Source: CAWCJL01 sp963795775
GTDB lineage: Bacteria; Acidobacteriota; Terriglobia; Terriglobales; Acidobacteriaceae
DNA length: 64,000 nt
Reading direction: 5' to 3'
NCBI GenBank assembly: GCA_963795775.1
Contig: CAWCJL010000001.1
Location: 1 to 64,000 of the forward strand
The notes beneath the pieces were generated by a model. That model was not told the origin of the DNA. It searched no databases and worked only from the letters and a program-made list of their open reading frames with translations. A program made the position numbers and the translations under genes. This document shows, piece by piece, positions 44,874 through 53,673 of the stretch; position 1 is the stretch's first letter; each line of letters starts with the position of its first letter.

Positions 44874-45722
44874 TTATCTCACCACGCGCAGCACGCGATT
44901 CCATCGCGCAAAGTCGAGGAGCTGGTTCACGCCACTTGCGGTGAGTTTATCATCCGGCACACCGGGGTCATCGGTCGCCGAAGGCTCGCGCACGGAGAAG
45001 TAGATAAGAAATGGCATGCCCACAATGTTTTGCGGTGGCACGAATCCCCAGTAGCGGCTGTCACGGCTGTGGTTCCGGTTGTCGCCCATCGCGAAGTAGC
45101 TATGCTGCGGCACCACCAACTGCCCAGCGGTGACATCGCGCCGCATCTCCATCCACCAGTGCGTGTCCACGCCCGGATCGGTGTACTGCTTCGCGCCGGG
45201 AAACTGATCGCGATAGCGGTCTGGCATGGCGCTCTCAAAGACCGCATAAGGCTCCTGCTGTAGCATGCCATTGCGGTAGAGCAGTCCATCCTGCAATCGC
45301 AAATGGTCGCCGGGCACTCCTACTACGCGCTTTACGACGTGTTCCGAGGGGTCCAACGGAAAGTGGAAGACGATGATGTCGCCCGGCTGCACGGCTCGAT
45401 ACGGCAGCAGCCAGCCCCAGTGGCCGGCCGGTCCGTAGATGCTCTTGTTCACCAGGAGGAAGTCGCCCACCAGCAGCGTGCGCTCCATGCTCTCCGAGGG
45501 AATGCGAAACGGCTGCATCAGAAACGTGAGCACAAACAGAGCCAGCACGATGATCATCAGCAGCGAACGCACCGTGTCCAGCAGATGCGGATAGACGACC
45601 TGTGGCGGACGGCTGCGCGTGACCGCGCTGGGAAACTCTGGGCTGTTTGGGGTTGTGGGCTCCGCAATCCCCGTAGCTCCCTCGCTTTCGACCACCCCGG
45701 CGTTCACTCCTGTCTCGCTCAA
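44874..45722 (-). CDS. lepB: Signal peptidase I (first copy in operon)
   Basis: The product has 282 residues: a 50-residue Pro/Ser-rich N-terminus, one helix (LLMIIVLALFVLTFLM), catalytic Ser78 in RIPSESMERTLLVGD, Lys in VVKRVVGVPGDHL, and GDNRNHSRDSRYWGFVP. The start overlaps the rnc stop (ATGA). Its paralogue follows immediately; the two differ strongly outside the catalytic boxes, so this is an old duplication and may reflect split substrate ranges. Confidence 0.94.
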   Translation of the reverse strand: MSETGVNAGVVESEGATGIAEPTTPNSPEFPSAVTRSRPPQVVYPHLLDTVRSLLMIIVLALFVLTFLMQPFRIPSESMERTLLVGDFLLVNKSIYGPAGHWGWLLPYRAVQPGDIIVFHFPLDPSEHVVKRVVGVPGDHLRLQDGLLYRNGMLQQEPYAVFESAMPDRYRDQFPGAKQYTDPGVDTHWWMEMRRDVTAGQLVVPQHSYFAMGDNRNHSRDSRYWGFVPPQNIVGMPFLIYFSVREPSATDDPGVPDDKLTASGVNQLLDFARWNRVLRVVR

Positions 45723-46555
45723 GCTTTTCCGCCCTGCTGTGTGGGATGAAGCTGATGCTGGGCGCTCTTGCGTAAGCGATCATGCAGCAGCCGTGCTGCT
45801 TCCTGTTCCGCTTTCTTCTTGGTGGAGCCCGAGCCCTGCGCCTTCAGCTCAGCGCCTTCGGCCACACTGTGGACTGTGACCTCCACCAGGAACCGCTTGC
45901 GGTGATCCGGACCGCTTTCTGCCATCACGTGGTACTCCGGTGTAGCTTCGCGGCGTGCCTGCACAAGCTGTTGCAACGCCGACTTGTGGTCGCCCATGGA
46001 ATCGCCTTGCCCCAGCTCCCGGCGGAGCTCCGCAGCATATGGATCCACGATGGTGCGCAGCACGAACTTGCGCGCGGACTCCAGCCCTGCATCGAGATAC
46101 AGCGCCGCAATCACCGCTTCCAGGGTGTTGGCCAGCAGCACGGAACGCTTGCGCGCGCCGCTGCGCTCCTCGCCCCGGCCCAGTCGCAGGTAGCGGCCCA
46201 GCTCAAGCGAAAGTGCAACCTGCCCCATGTGGCGGCGGCTCACCAGCGTGGCCTTCATGCGCGTCAGGTCGCCCTCCGCCAGTTCGGGATAGCGCATGAA
46301 CAGCGCTTCGGTCACCAGCAGTCCCACGACGGCATCTCCGAGCAGTTCCAGTTGCTCATTATCGGCGAGCGGCCCCGGTTGTTCAGACAACTCCATCCCG
46401 CATTCTTCCGGCCGGGATTCGTCGTGTTCCTCACTGCGGAGATCTTTCTGCTCGGACGCGAGCGAGCGATGCGTGACTGCCTGCATAAGGAGCTTGCGTC
46501 TGACAAAAGTATGCCGGAGCTCATCCTCCAGCCGGTGTAGGTCGCCAGGTCTCAT
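45719..46555 (-). CDS. rnc: Ribonuclease III
   Basis: The product has 278 residues. The nuclease domain has the signature NEQLELLGDAVVGLLVTEALF (metal-binding Glu and Asp) and the later acidic TLEAVIAALYLDAG; the double-stranded RNA-binding domain holds DHKSALQQLVQARREATPEYHV and GSGSTKKKAEQEAARLL. It processes rRNA precursors and other duplex RNAs. An insertion of about 25 residues rich in Glu (near residues 36-62) separates THRSLA from the signature and is longer than usual. First gene of rnc-lepB-lepB-asmA. Confidence 0.93.
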   Translation of the reverse strand: MRPGDLHRLEDELRHTFVRRKLLMQAVTHRSLASEQKDLRSEEHDESRPEECGMELSEQPGPLADNEQLELLGDAVVGLLVTEALFMRYPELAEGDLTRMKATLVSRRHMGQVALSLELGRYLRLGRGEERSGARKRSVLLANTLEAVIAALYLDAGLESARKFVLRTIVDPYAAELRRELGQGDSMGDHKSALQQLVQARREATPEYHVMAESGPDHRKRFLVEVTVHSVAEGAELKAQGSGSTKKKAEQEAARLLHDRLRKSAQHQLHPTQQGGKA

Positions 46556-46624
46556 GGCGTGCTCCGGGCCGCGTTCACGTATCAGGTTAGACGAATCCAG
46601 ATGAAAAAACGCTTACCTTTTCGG

Positions 46625-48430
46625 CTACTGCGGCGGTTGTTGCGCGTGAGGCGGCGCGGGAGCCGTAGACGGAGCCGGTGGCGAGGTCGTCTGGTCCTTA
46701 TCGTCTTCCGGCTTCTCCTGGTCGCTGTCGCCGGTGTGCGCTCCCGGGGGCGGCCCGTAAGGCGCCTTCAGCCCACGTTCCGCCGCTTCCTTCGTATCCA
46801 CCTGCCCGTCGCGCGCGTTCAGAGCGGCCCGATACTCCGTCACCGCACTGTCACGGTCGTCTTCGAGATCGTAAATCCGGCCGAGGTAAATGTGCGACCA
46901 CGCCAGCAGGCGCGGATCCTTCGACAAGCGCACCGTTTCCTCAAAGTCATGCTGCGCATCGGAGACTTTGCTGTGCAGCACGGCACACCGCGCAAGGATA
47001 AAGTTCGCGCGCGCCGCATCACCGGTACGTGCATCGAGTGACTGCTGCGCCAGCGTTGCCGCGGCATCCACGTCGCCCTTCATCAGCTTCATCTCTGCCA
47101 GGTCAAGCCCGTGCAACTGACGCGTGCTCCGATGTACCACATCCCCTTCCGACTGTTGCGTAAAGGTGAGGTTCTTGATGCTGCTCATTTCGGAGGGCAC
47201 GTCCATGCCGTACACCATCTCACCGATGCTTTCCTGGAAGCTCTGCGGCTCTTTCTCGAAGGCAGCCAGCCGGTTGTAGAAGTACGCCGTCAGCACGTAG
47301 CCCTCGCTCATGGAGCGTAGCACCGCCGCGTGCCGTACCGCCTCTGCACGCTGCGCGTTTTCCTTGCGCGCATTCTCCACTGCACCGATGTCTTCGCGGC
47401 GCACCACCTCAGGCATCTTGTACGGCGCCACGCCGGTGTCCATCGTGCGTGCCTCGACAGCGCGGATCATGCACTCGATCACCAGCGCGACAATATCGCT
47501 GCGGAAGGTGTAGTCCAGCGGCGCATCCCGCACCGTCTTCAAAACCGGGAGCAACCGATCCATTGAGGAAGCGCGCGCATACAGCAGCGGCTCCAGTTCG
47601 TAGTGCAGGTAGGTGTGCCGCACCTCATCCATGCGAACCTGGCCATTCACTGGCGCAGCAACTACCACGTAGTCGGTCCCATAAACACGGGCGTTGGTCT
47701 GACCGGAAGCCAGCATTGGCTCCAGCACCACTGCGAAGCGGCTCCGGCTGTTCACGCTCGCCGGCATTTTGAGGTACGCATTCGTTTCCACGATCATGCG
47801 CGTAAGCGGATCGTGCAAACGATTCACCTCTGCGTCATATTGCGGCCGCACTCCCACCCAGATGGCGTGGAGTTGGATAGTATCGGCAAACTTGCGCAAC
47901 AGCGGCAGTATCTCGACCACCTGCGTGGAGTCGGGCGGCATCTCGGGAAGCTCGACGCTGGGCGTCAGCTCCGGCGGAGGTGTCAGGTAGAGCGAGAGCG
48001 AAACATACTGCGCCAGGTCGTGGCTCGAATCTGAAAGCCGGTGCTGACGAATAAAGGTGCAGACACTGTCACGTGCATCCTGCGCTTGCGCCGACTTCTG
48101 AACGGCGGCATTCACCTCTTCGCGGACATGCCGCCGCACTGGGTCCGACTCGTCCAGCCCTGCGTCGTAGCCGCAGGCATTGAGCGCTACCGCGATGTCG
48201 AAAAGCGCCTCGCTGGTCTGCAGGCTGATCTGCGGCCCTGCCGGATCGATCAGCGCCGGCGGCTTCTGCTGTGGCGGCTGCGGCGCGCGCGTACCCACAC
48301 TGGCCGAAGAAGAAGAGGGCGGCGCCTGGTTCTGTGCACAGGTCGCACCGGCAGAGCACAGCGCGAGCAAAAGCAGAAGGGGGAAGCGCGCAGGCGCGAG
48401 CAGGAGGGCACGACGATTGAACAGCAACAT
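46625..48430 (-). CDS. Secreted TPR-containing protein of unknown function
   Basis: The product has about 601 residues. Signal peptide (RRALLLAPARFPLLLLLALCSAGATC) then Pro/Gln linker, a long helical region with LFDIAVALNACGYDAGLDES and YVSLSLYLTPPPELTPSVELP, and C-terminal TPR-like repeats (DAAATLAQQSLDARTGDAARANFILARCAV, in pieces; RLLAWSHIYLGRIYDLEDD). The tail is Pro/Ala-rich. HYELEPLLYARASSMDRLL resembles the helix of a peptidase-like domain but no HExxH occurs. Probably periplasmic or outer-membrane associated. Confidence 0.7.
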   Translation of the reverse strand: MLLFNRRALLLAPARFPLLLLLALCSAGATCAQNQAPPSSSSASVGTRAPQPPQQKPPALIDPAGPQISLQTSEALFDIAVALNACGYDAGLDESDPVRRHVREEVNAAVQKSAQAQDARDSVCTFIRQHRLSDSSHDLAQYVSLSLYLTPPPELTPSVELPEMPPDSTQVVEILPLLRKFADTIQLHAIWVGVRPQYDAEVNRLHDPLTRMIVETNAYLKMPASVNSRSRFAVVLEPMLASGQTNARVYGTDYVVVAAPVNGQVRMDEVRHTYLHYELEPLLYARASSMDRLLPVLKTVRDAPLDYTFRSDIVALVIECMIRAVEARTMDTGVAPYKMPEVVRREDIGAVENARKENAQRAEAVRHAAVLRSMSEGYVLTAYFYNRLAAFEKEPQSFQESIGEMVYGMDVPSEMSSIKNLTFTQQSEGDVVHRSTRQLHGLDLAEMKLMKGDVDAAATLAQQSLDARTGDAARANFILARCAVLHSKVSDAQHDFEETVRLSKDPRLLAWSHIYLGRIYDLEDDRDSAVTEYRAALNARDGQVDTKEAAERGLKAPYGPPPGAHTGDSDQEKPEDDKDQTTSPPAPSTAPAPPHAQQPPQ

Positions 48431-48619
48431 AGGCAAGGGTTGGAGGGAGTGCGTTCCCAGTGTATGGAAGCTGCCGCAGGAGGGTCAACGACGTTTCCTG
48501 CGGTGTATGGGGATCGGGTTCGCGGCAGCTTCGCCTGGATTGCGCGAATGCGGATTCCGGCGACCCGGACAATGCACCCCAAACAGGATGCCGAGTCTGG
48601 GCCGCCAGCTTTCCAACCC

Positions 48620-49135
48620 TCATTCAAAGCGCGTTCCGATGGCGCTCGCGCATCCAGCGCGCAGCAGTGTCCCATCCGGCTTGAAGAACTGGACTTTTGC
48701 AACACTGGCGAACTTGTCAGGATTGTTTTCCATTTCAATCTGCTGCCGGATAACCTGCGTTGCCGTGATCATCCCGTTGACGGTAATGATGGCAATGGAG
48801 GAAGCCCGGTAGTCATCGCGCCCCTCATAGCTCCAGACGCCATGACCAGGACTCCGCTGGGCTGGATAGAACATCGGGTTCGACGTCGTCTCTGTCTGGG
48901 TTCCTCCGCGCGCCATGGTGGCCAAGGAAAGAAACGGAGGACCGATCTTTGCCCCTGTCTTGCAGTCGTATGACTGGACGGTGATGCGCCACGAGCCTTC
49001 CAGCCGGTGTGCCGCCGCATTCCCGTTTGCCGGGTTGTCATTTTCGGATTGTCCATGCGCTCCGGACGGAGCCAGCAGAGCGAGCGCGCCTGCAACGACC
49101 AGGAACGCTGAGGTTTTCATGTGGTTGGATCTCAT
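48620..49135 (-). CDS. Small secreted protein of unknown function
   Basis: The product has 171 residues. ATG 49135 has GAGGAG 7 bp upstream; a second in-frame ATG at 49120 begins MKTSAFLVVAGALALLAPSG, the signal peptide. The mature part starts LEGSWRITVQSYDCKTGAKIG and continues with beta strands, including YEGRDDYRASSIAIITVNG and FASVAKVQFFKPDGTLL. This resembles lipocalin-like secreted proteins of Acidobacteriota; no function known. It is divergent from the winged-helix regulator gene. Confidence 0.7.
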   Translation of the reverse strand: MRSNHMKTSAFLVVAGALALLAPSGAHGQSENDNPANGNAAAHRLEGSWRITVQSYDCKTGAKIGPPFLSLATMARGGTQTETTSNPMFYPAQRSPGHGVWSYEGRDDYRASSIAIITVNGMITATQVIRQQIEMENNPDKFASVAKVQFFKPDGTLLRAGCASAIGTRFE

Positions 49136-49271
49136 CGGAATTCTCCTCGTCCACGTTCCGTTATGTCCTCCGGGAGCGTGACAGGCCTATACTGCAGCCC
49201 ATCCGTGACGTAAGTCTTTGGCGTGCTTCTGAATTCTTGTGAAGGCTTCTGAACCGTGTGGGCGAACCTCT

Positions 49272-51047
49272 ATGCGCCGTATGGAACCGCAGATCTACGA
49301 GTTCGGAGGCTTCCGCATTGAGGTGGAAAAGCGGGTTCTGCTGCGAAACGGCAAGCCGCTCGCATTAACCCCGAAGGTCTTCGACACTCTCCTATATCTC
49401 GTCCAGGGCAGGGGAGAGGTGCTTGAAAAAGAAGCCCTCATGCGGGTCGTCTGGCCAGACACCGTGGTGGAGGAAAACAATCTCAACCAGAACATCTCCA
49501 CCTTGCGTCGCGTGCTCGGAGAAAAGCGCGGCGAAAATTTGTACATCTCGACCGTTCCGGGGAAAGGCTATCGTTTTGCCGCCTCCGTCCGCAGCGGCAA
49601 CGCAGGCGCGAATCGCACTCGCAGAAGAGCGCGCGGCACAACGCTCGCCGTGCTCCCGTTCGCGAATCTGGATGCCAGTCCCGAGCGCGACTACCTGGCC
49701 GACGGTTTGACCGAGGAGACGATCATTACGCTTGGCCACATCGACCCGGATCAGATCCGAGTCATAGGCCGTACCTCCATCATGCGTTATAAGCAGCCAG
49801 GGAAGTCGCTGGGTGAGATAGGGCGAGAACTCGGAGCCAACTATCTGGTGGAGAGTTCCGTTCGCAGCGAAGGAGGGCGCGTGCGCATCGCCTCCAGTCT
49901 TATCCGCGTCAGGGACCAAGTACAAATCTGGTCGGCCTGTTTCGACAGCGAGCCCAGCAGCATGCTCGCTTTCCAGCGTGAGCTCAGCATCGCGATCGCG
50001 GAGCAGATCCGGCTGCGCCTCTCCCCGGAACGCCTGACCGCCATGGAGCGCCGGCAGACCCAGGATGCCGAAGCCTATGATCTCTACCTGCACGGGCGGT
50101 ACTTCTGGAACCAACTCACAGCCCTGACAACGCGGCGCGCGATCGAGTACTTCGAACGCGCGACCGAACTCGATCCTGAGTACGCACTCGCCTGGTCGGG
50201 CATCGCCGATGCCTATGCCGCCGGTCCGGTCACCGGAGACGCCTGCCCTCAGGTGGTGTGGCCACGGGCGCAGCAAGCCGTGAAACGCGCCGTGGAGGCT
50301 GAATGCGAGTTGCCAGAAACGCAGACCTCCCTCGGCTTTCTGAAGTTCTGGCTCGACTGGGACTGGCCCGCCTCAGAAGCTGCGTACCGCAAGGCCATCC
50401 TTCTTGACCCCAATTACCCGCTTGCACATCGCATGCTGGGTATCGTCCTGTCGCACATGGGGCGGCATGAGGAGTCGCGGCTCGCCATGCAACGCGCACG
50501 GGAACTCGACCCCTTTTATGCCATGCATCACGCGCTTTCTTCACAGGTGGCCTTTGCGGCGCGTGATTACGCGGCAGCCGTACGATTCGCGCAGCAGGCC
50601 GTCATCGTAGACCCGGAGTTCTGGATTGGCCAATGGCAGCTTGCACAGGCCTACGCACAGGTGGGGGAACACGCACTCGCGCTCGAAACCCTGAAGAAGG
50701 CAGGGCAGCTCAGTGGCGGGAATACGAAAGTCATGTCCTTGCGAGGGTATCTGTTCGCCAGGATGGGAAAGCCGGAGGAAGCTCGCGAAGTGCTCCAGAC
50801 CCTTGGCTCGATCGGGCGCGAGCGCTACGTTCCCCCTTACGCGCTTGCGTTGGTGCACGCCGGCCTCGAAGAGTTCGACTCGGCGTTCACCTGGCTGGAG
50901 CGCGCCTATGAGGCACGCGATGTGCACCTGATTTTTCTGCCGATCGATCCGAAGTGGGATCCGCTTCGGGGCGAAACCCGCTTCACCAGCCTCTTGCGGC
51001 TCTGCGGATTTCCTTCGCCCGCGATCTCACGGGACGAGCGGCCGTGA
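49272..51047 (+). CDS. One-component regulator: winged helix with TolB-like and TPR domains
   Basis: The product has about 591 residues. The N-terminal OmpR/CadC-type winged helix (1-100) has YEFGGFRIEVEKRVLL, PLALTPKVFDTLLYLVQ and LNQNISTLRRVLGEK, ending YISTVPGKGYRF. A TolB-N-like segment follows (TTLAVLPFANLDASPERDYL), then a TPR array (PEYALAWSGIADAYAAG, YPLAHRMLGIVLSHMGRHEE, YVPPYALALVHAGLEEFDSAF). No membrane helix separates them, so it is probably cytoplasmic. This architecture is expanded in Acidobacteriota. Start at 49272 or 49281. Confidence 0.85.
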   Translation: MRRMEPQIYEFGGFRIEVEKRVLLRNGKPLALTPKVFDTLLYLVQGRGEVLEKEALMRVVWPDTVVEENNLNQNISTLRRVLGEKRGENLYISTVPGKGYRFAASVRSGNAGANRTRRRARGTTLAVLPFANLDASPERDYLADGLTEETIITLGHIDPDQIRVIGRTSIMRYKQPGKSLGEIGRELGANYLVESSVRSEGGRVRIASSLIRVRDQVQIWSACFDSEPSSMLAFQRELSIAIAEQIRLRLSPERLTAMERRQTQDAEAYDLYLHGRYFWNQLTALTTRRAIEYFERATELDPEYALAWSGIADAYAAGPVTGDACPQVVWPRAQQAVKRAVEAECELPETQTSLGFLKFWLDWDWPASEAAYRKAILLDPNYPLAHRMLGIVLSHMGRHEESRLAMQRARELDPFYAMHHALSSQVAFAARDYAAAVRFAQQAVIVDPEFWIGQWQLAQAYAQVGEHALALETLKKAGQLSGGNTKVMSLRGYLFARMGKPEEAREVLQTLGSIGRERYVPPYALALVHAGLEEFDSAFTWLERAYEARDVHLIFLPIDPKWDPLRGETRFTSLLRLCGFPSPAISRDERP

Positions 51048-51725
51048 TCAGCCGCGCACGGAAACCCCGGAGAACGACAGCACCGCGGTGCTGCGGACCG
51101 GCTGATCGAAGGACCGCGCCGGCGCGAAAACACTAAACAACATCACGTTGGCCAGCTCGGATCGCGTTTGCTCGTCCGGATTTCCCGCCAGGACGCGGTA
51201 GTCGTACACCTTGCCGGCAGCATCGATATAGGCCTCGACGATCAGCGGATTTTCGCGGTCCCCGATTGCGCGCGCGGGCTGCACCGCGGTGTAGAGCAAA
51301 TGCGGTCCGGACATGCCGTCAAGCGGCACGTCGCGCGCTTCCACCGGCTCCGGGGTGGCAAACATGCCGATCAGCAGTGCGAAGCTGCCGATCAGAAACA
51401 CCGCGCTGGCCACGCCGGCGGAAGCGCGCAGCATCAGCGGCCGTAGCGTGTTCTGCCAGTGCATCTGCCAGCGTCCCAGGCTGGCGCGCGTGCTGCGCGA
51501 CTGCTCGCGGGAAAGCGCAATCCGCAACTTCAGCCCGAGATTCTGTGGCACCTTCGCCGGACCGAGCCCAGCCAGCATCGACTGCGTCTGCCGCCACGCG
51601 GAAAACTCCTGCTCGCAGGGAACGCAACTCCGCAGGTGCGCCGCGATTTCCTGCATGGCAGCACCCGGGATCTGGCCGTCCAGATAGCTCGAGAACTGAC
51701 TCGAAACCTTACGACACTCGCTCAC
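51048..51725 (-). CDS. Anti-sigma factor with TonB-like C-terminal domain
   Basis: The product has 225 residues. The N-terminal zinc-finger HC2 domain has CRKVSSQFSSYLDGQIPG and AAHLRSCVPCEQEFSAW (His-x3-Cys-x2-Cys). One helix (AVFLIGSFALLIGMFA) leads to a periplasmic domain with ENPLIVEAYIDAAGKVYDYR and ANVMLFSVFAPARSFDQPV, resembling the TonB C-terminal fold. It likely binds the adjacent ECF sigma factor, with which it overlaps by 4 bp, and senses a periplasmic signal via the TonB-like part. Convergent and abutting with the regulator gene. Confidence 0.87.
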   Translation of the reverse strand: MSECRKVSSQFSSYLDGQIPGAAMQEIAAHLRSCVPCEQEFSAWRQTQSMLAGLGPAKVPQNLGLKLRIALSREQSRSTRASLGRWQMHWQNTLRPLMLRASAGVASAVFLIGSFALLIGMFATPEPVEARDVPLDGMSGPHLLYTAVQPARAIGDRENPLIVEAYIDAAGKVYDYRVLAGNPDEQTRSELANVMLFSVFAPARSFDQPVRSTAVLSFSGVSVRG

Positions 51726-52393
51726 TTTGCCTCCCTCAGGGCCGATGCCGGCCGTGGATAGACAGTCGGGGAAGAACGAACCGGAGCCTTGGAACCGGCG
51801 GCGGCCTCGACATAGGGGGCCAGCTTCGCCTTCAGGTGGGCGCGTCCACGCATCAGCCGCGACTTGACCGTGCCCAGGTTGATGTTCAGGATCTCGGCCA
51901 CTTCCTCGTAACCGAAACCTTCTATATCGCGGAGAACGAGGACGGCGCGAAAGGGCTCCGGCACCCGCCGGACTTCCGCTTCAATGCGGGCCCGCAGTTC
52001 GGCATGCGCGGCCTGTTCAAATGGCGACTCGTGCCCGTCCACCAGCGTGTCTTTCAACACGAGTGGCTCGCCGTCGCCGCTTTCGCCCAACTCCTGCTCG
52101 ATGGTGACTTCCCTGCGAGTGTGGCGGCACCACCAGCGGCGCTGGTTTGAAGCCTCATGCAGTGCAATCCGATAAATCCAGGTACGCAGGCTCGCTTCCC
52201 CATGGAAACCGCCGATGCCGCGGTACACCTTCAGGAACACGTCCTGGGTGATGTCGGCCGCATCTGCCTGGTTGGGAACCATGCGGGAAATCAGGGAGTA
52301 AATGGGCTGGTGATACTGCGCGATCAACCACGCGAACGCTTCCTCCGACCCCGCCTGCAACTCGGCGATGATCGAGGCCTCGTCCGGCCGCAT
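51722..52393 (-). CDS. ECF RNA polymerase sigma factor (RpoE-like)
   Basis: The product has about 223 residues. Region 2: WLIAQYHQPIYSLISRMV, ADAADITQDVFLKVYRGI and LRTWIYRIALHEASNQRRW; region 4: RRVPEPFRAVLVLRDIEGFGY with the HTH LNINLGTVKSRLMRGRAHL. ATG 52393 is preferred because region 2 begins about ten residues later; an ATG at 52453 would add 20 residues. Cotranscribed with the anti-sigma gene (ATGA overlap). Confidence 0.92.
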   Translation of the reverse strand: MRPDEASIIAELQAGSEEAFAWLIAQYHQPIYSLISRMVPNQADAADITQDVFLKVYRGIGGFHGEASLRTWIYRIALHEASNQRRWWCRHTRREVTIEQELGESGDGEPLVLKDTLVDGHESPFEQAAHAELRARIEAEVRRVPEPFRAVLVLRDIEGFGYEEVAEILNINLGTVKSRLMRGRAHLKAKLAPYVEAAAGSKAPVRSSPTVYPRPASALREAK

Positions 52394-52623
52394 TCCGATC
52401 GCGATCTGGAGATTGCCCAAAGCTGTTCCCGCGGACACCCGAACTACCCCCATACAGTATCAGGAAGAGGATGGGCTGTCCCGCGATCCGCCCATTACGG
52501 AGGTGCACTCCAAGACGTGCAACCCGAGGCCTCGCCGGGGACAGGGCTCCGTCCAGATAAACCTGTCCTGCTATACCTTTGGACACCTTCGCGCCCGGAA
52601 AGGTTCCCCGCGGCGAATCGTCT

Positions 52624-53332
52624 CTACTGCGGCGCGGGGGCCGTCTGGGTGGGGGGTGGCGTCCGCCGCCGCCGCGCCGTCTTGCTCTTCGTTGTCGCGG
52701 CGGCCCCGTCGTCCACCACTGTCCGCTTGGGCGTCTGGGGCGCTGCCGCCGCGGCCGCTGCCTGTGCAGCCCTGGCGCGCAACTGCGCTACCTCGGTGTC
52801 CTGGTCGGTGGACGCCTGCAGAATGGCATTGCCCACCACCGAGCGGCTCTCCTCCAGGCTGGCTCGCGCCTCCTCCAGTCGGCCCGCGTCCGCCTGCGCT
52901 CCCGCCAGCGTAGCGGTCTCGGTGACTCGCAGCAGCACGTCATACAGCGCGTCGATGTTGCGGAAAACGGCAAATGCCGGCCCGATCGCACGCGGAGCTG
53001 CCTTGGCCTTCTCGATCAGGTCCGGCAGCGTGCCGCTTACGTCCCGCTGCATCGAATCCAAATCGGCCTGCGCCGTACCCCGTACAGATCCGGGCACCTT
53101 CCACTTGCTCACGTTGAGCGACACCAGTGTCTGGTGCAGACGGTCAATGGAAGGCCCGATCGCCTGGATACTGTCCCCAAGGATCACATTCGCGGCGGTC
53201 ATGTCCTGGCCGGATGATTGCTGCTGGCCTGACTGGTTGCTGCGGCGTGGGTGCGGCCGCTTGCGGCGATGGGGAAGCGGCATACAGCGCGGGCGCAATG
53301 GCCAAGGCCGCAACAAGAAGGCAGAAACGCAT
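52624..53332 (-). pseudogene. Small exported protein, frameshifted
   Basis: Two minus-strand frames join to one protein of about 235 residues. From ATG 53332 the first frame gives a clear signal peptide (MRFCLLVAALAIAPALYAAS) and a Pro/Gln/Ala linker. The second frame gives the mature part (DMTAANVILGDSIQAIGPSI, LDSMQRDVSGTLPDLIEKA, LEEARASLEESRSVVGNAIL) and an Ala/Thr/Arg-rich end. One extra base near 53226-53229 separates them. The helical mature part has no recognised domain. Reading only the second frame would leave a start without signal peptide. Confidence 0.7.
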
Positions 53333-53419
53333 GGGAGACACGGGAAGCTCCTGGGCTCGGAAGAGCGATTGACGAATCCATCTTACTCAAGGAAAATGAG
53401 GACAGTCCTTCCTCGGAGT

Positions 53420-53495
53420 GGGCCTGTGGCGCAGCTGGGAGCGCGCTTCCATGGCATGGAAGAGGTCATCGGTTCGATCCCGATCAGGTCCACCA
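53420..53495 (+). tRNA. tRNA-Ala (GGC anticodon)
   Basis: 76 nt with CCA encoded. Acceptor GGGCCTG pairs with CAGGTCC (one G-U). The D-arm has GCGCAGCTGGGAGCGC, the anticodon loop ATGGCAT carries GGC between CTTCC and GGAAG, and the T-arm is ATCGGTTCGATCCCGAT. Reads GCC codons. Confidence 0.95.
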
Positions 53496-53673
53496 AATCA
53501 TCCAGCTTCATCATTACTGAAAAGCAACAGAAAATTTGAGCAAAAGACGCTCGAATTGGCTACGATCACACCTGCTCCGCTGATGCCATAATTGCTGATT
53601 CTGATTCAGCACTGCGGAGAACAGGTCGGCACTGTCAGGTCATGAAGGCGTCGATCCAGGGGAGATCCTTCAG

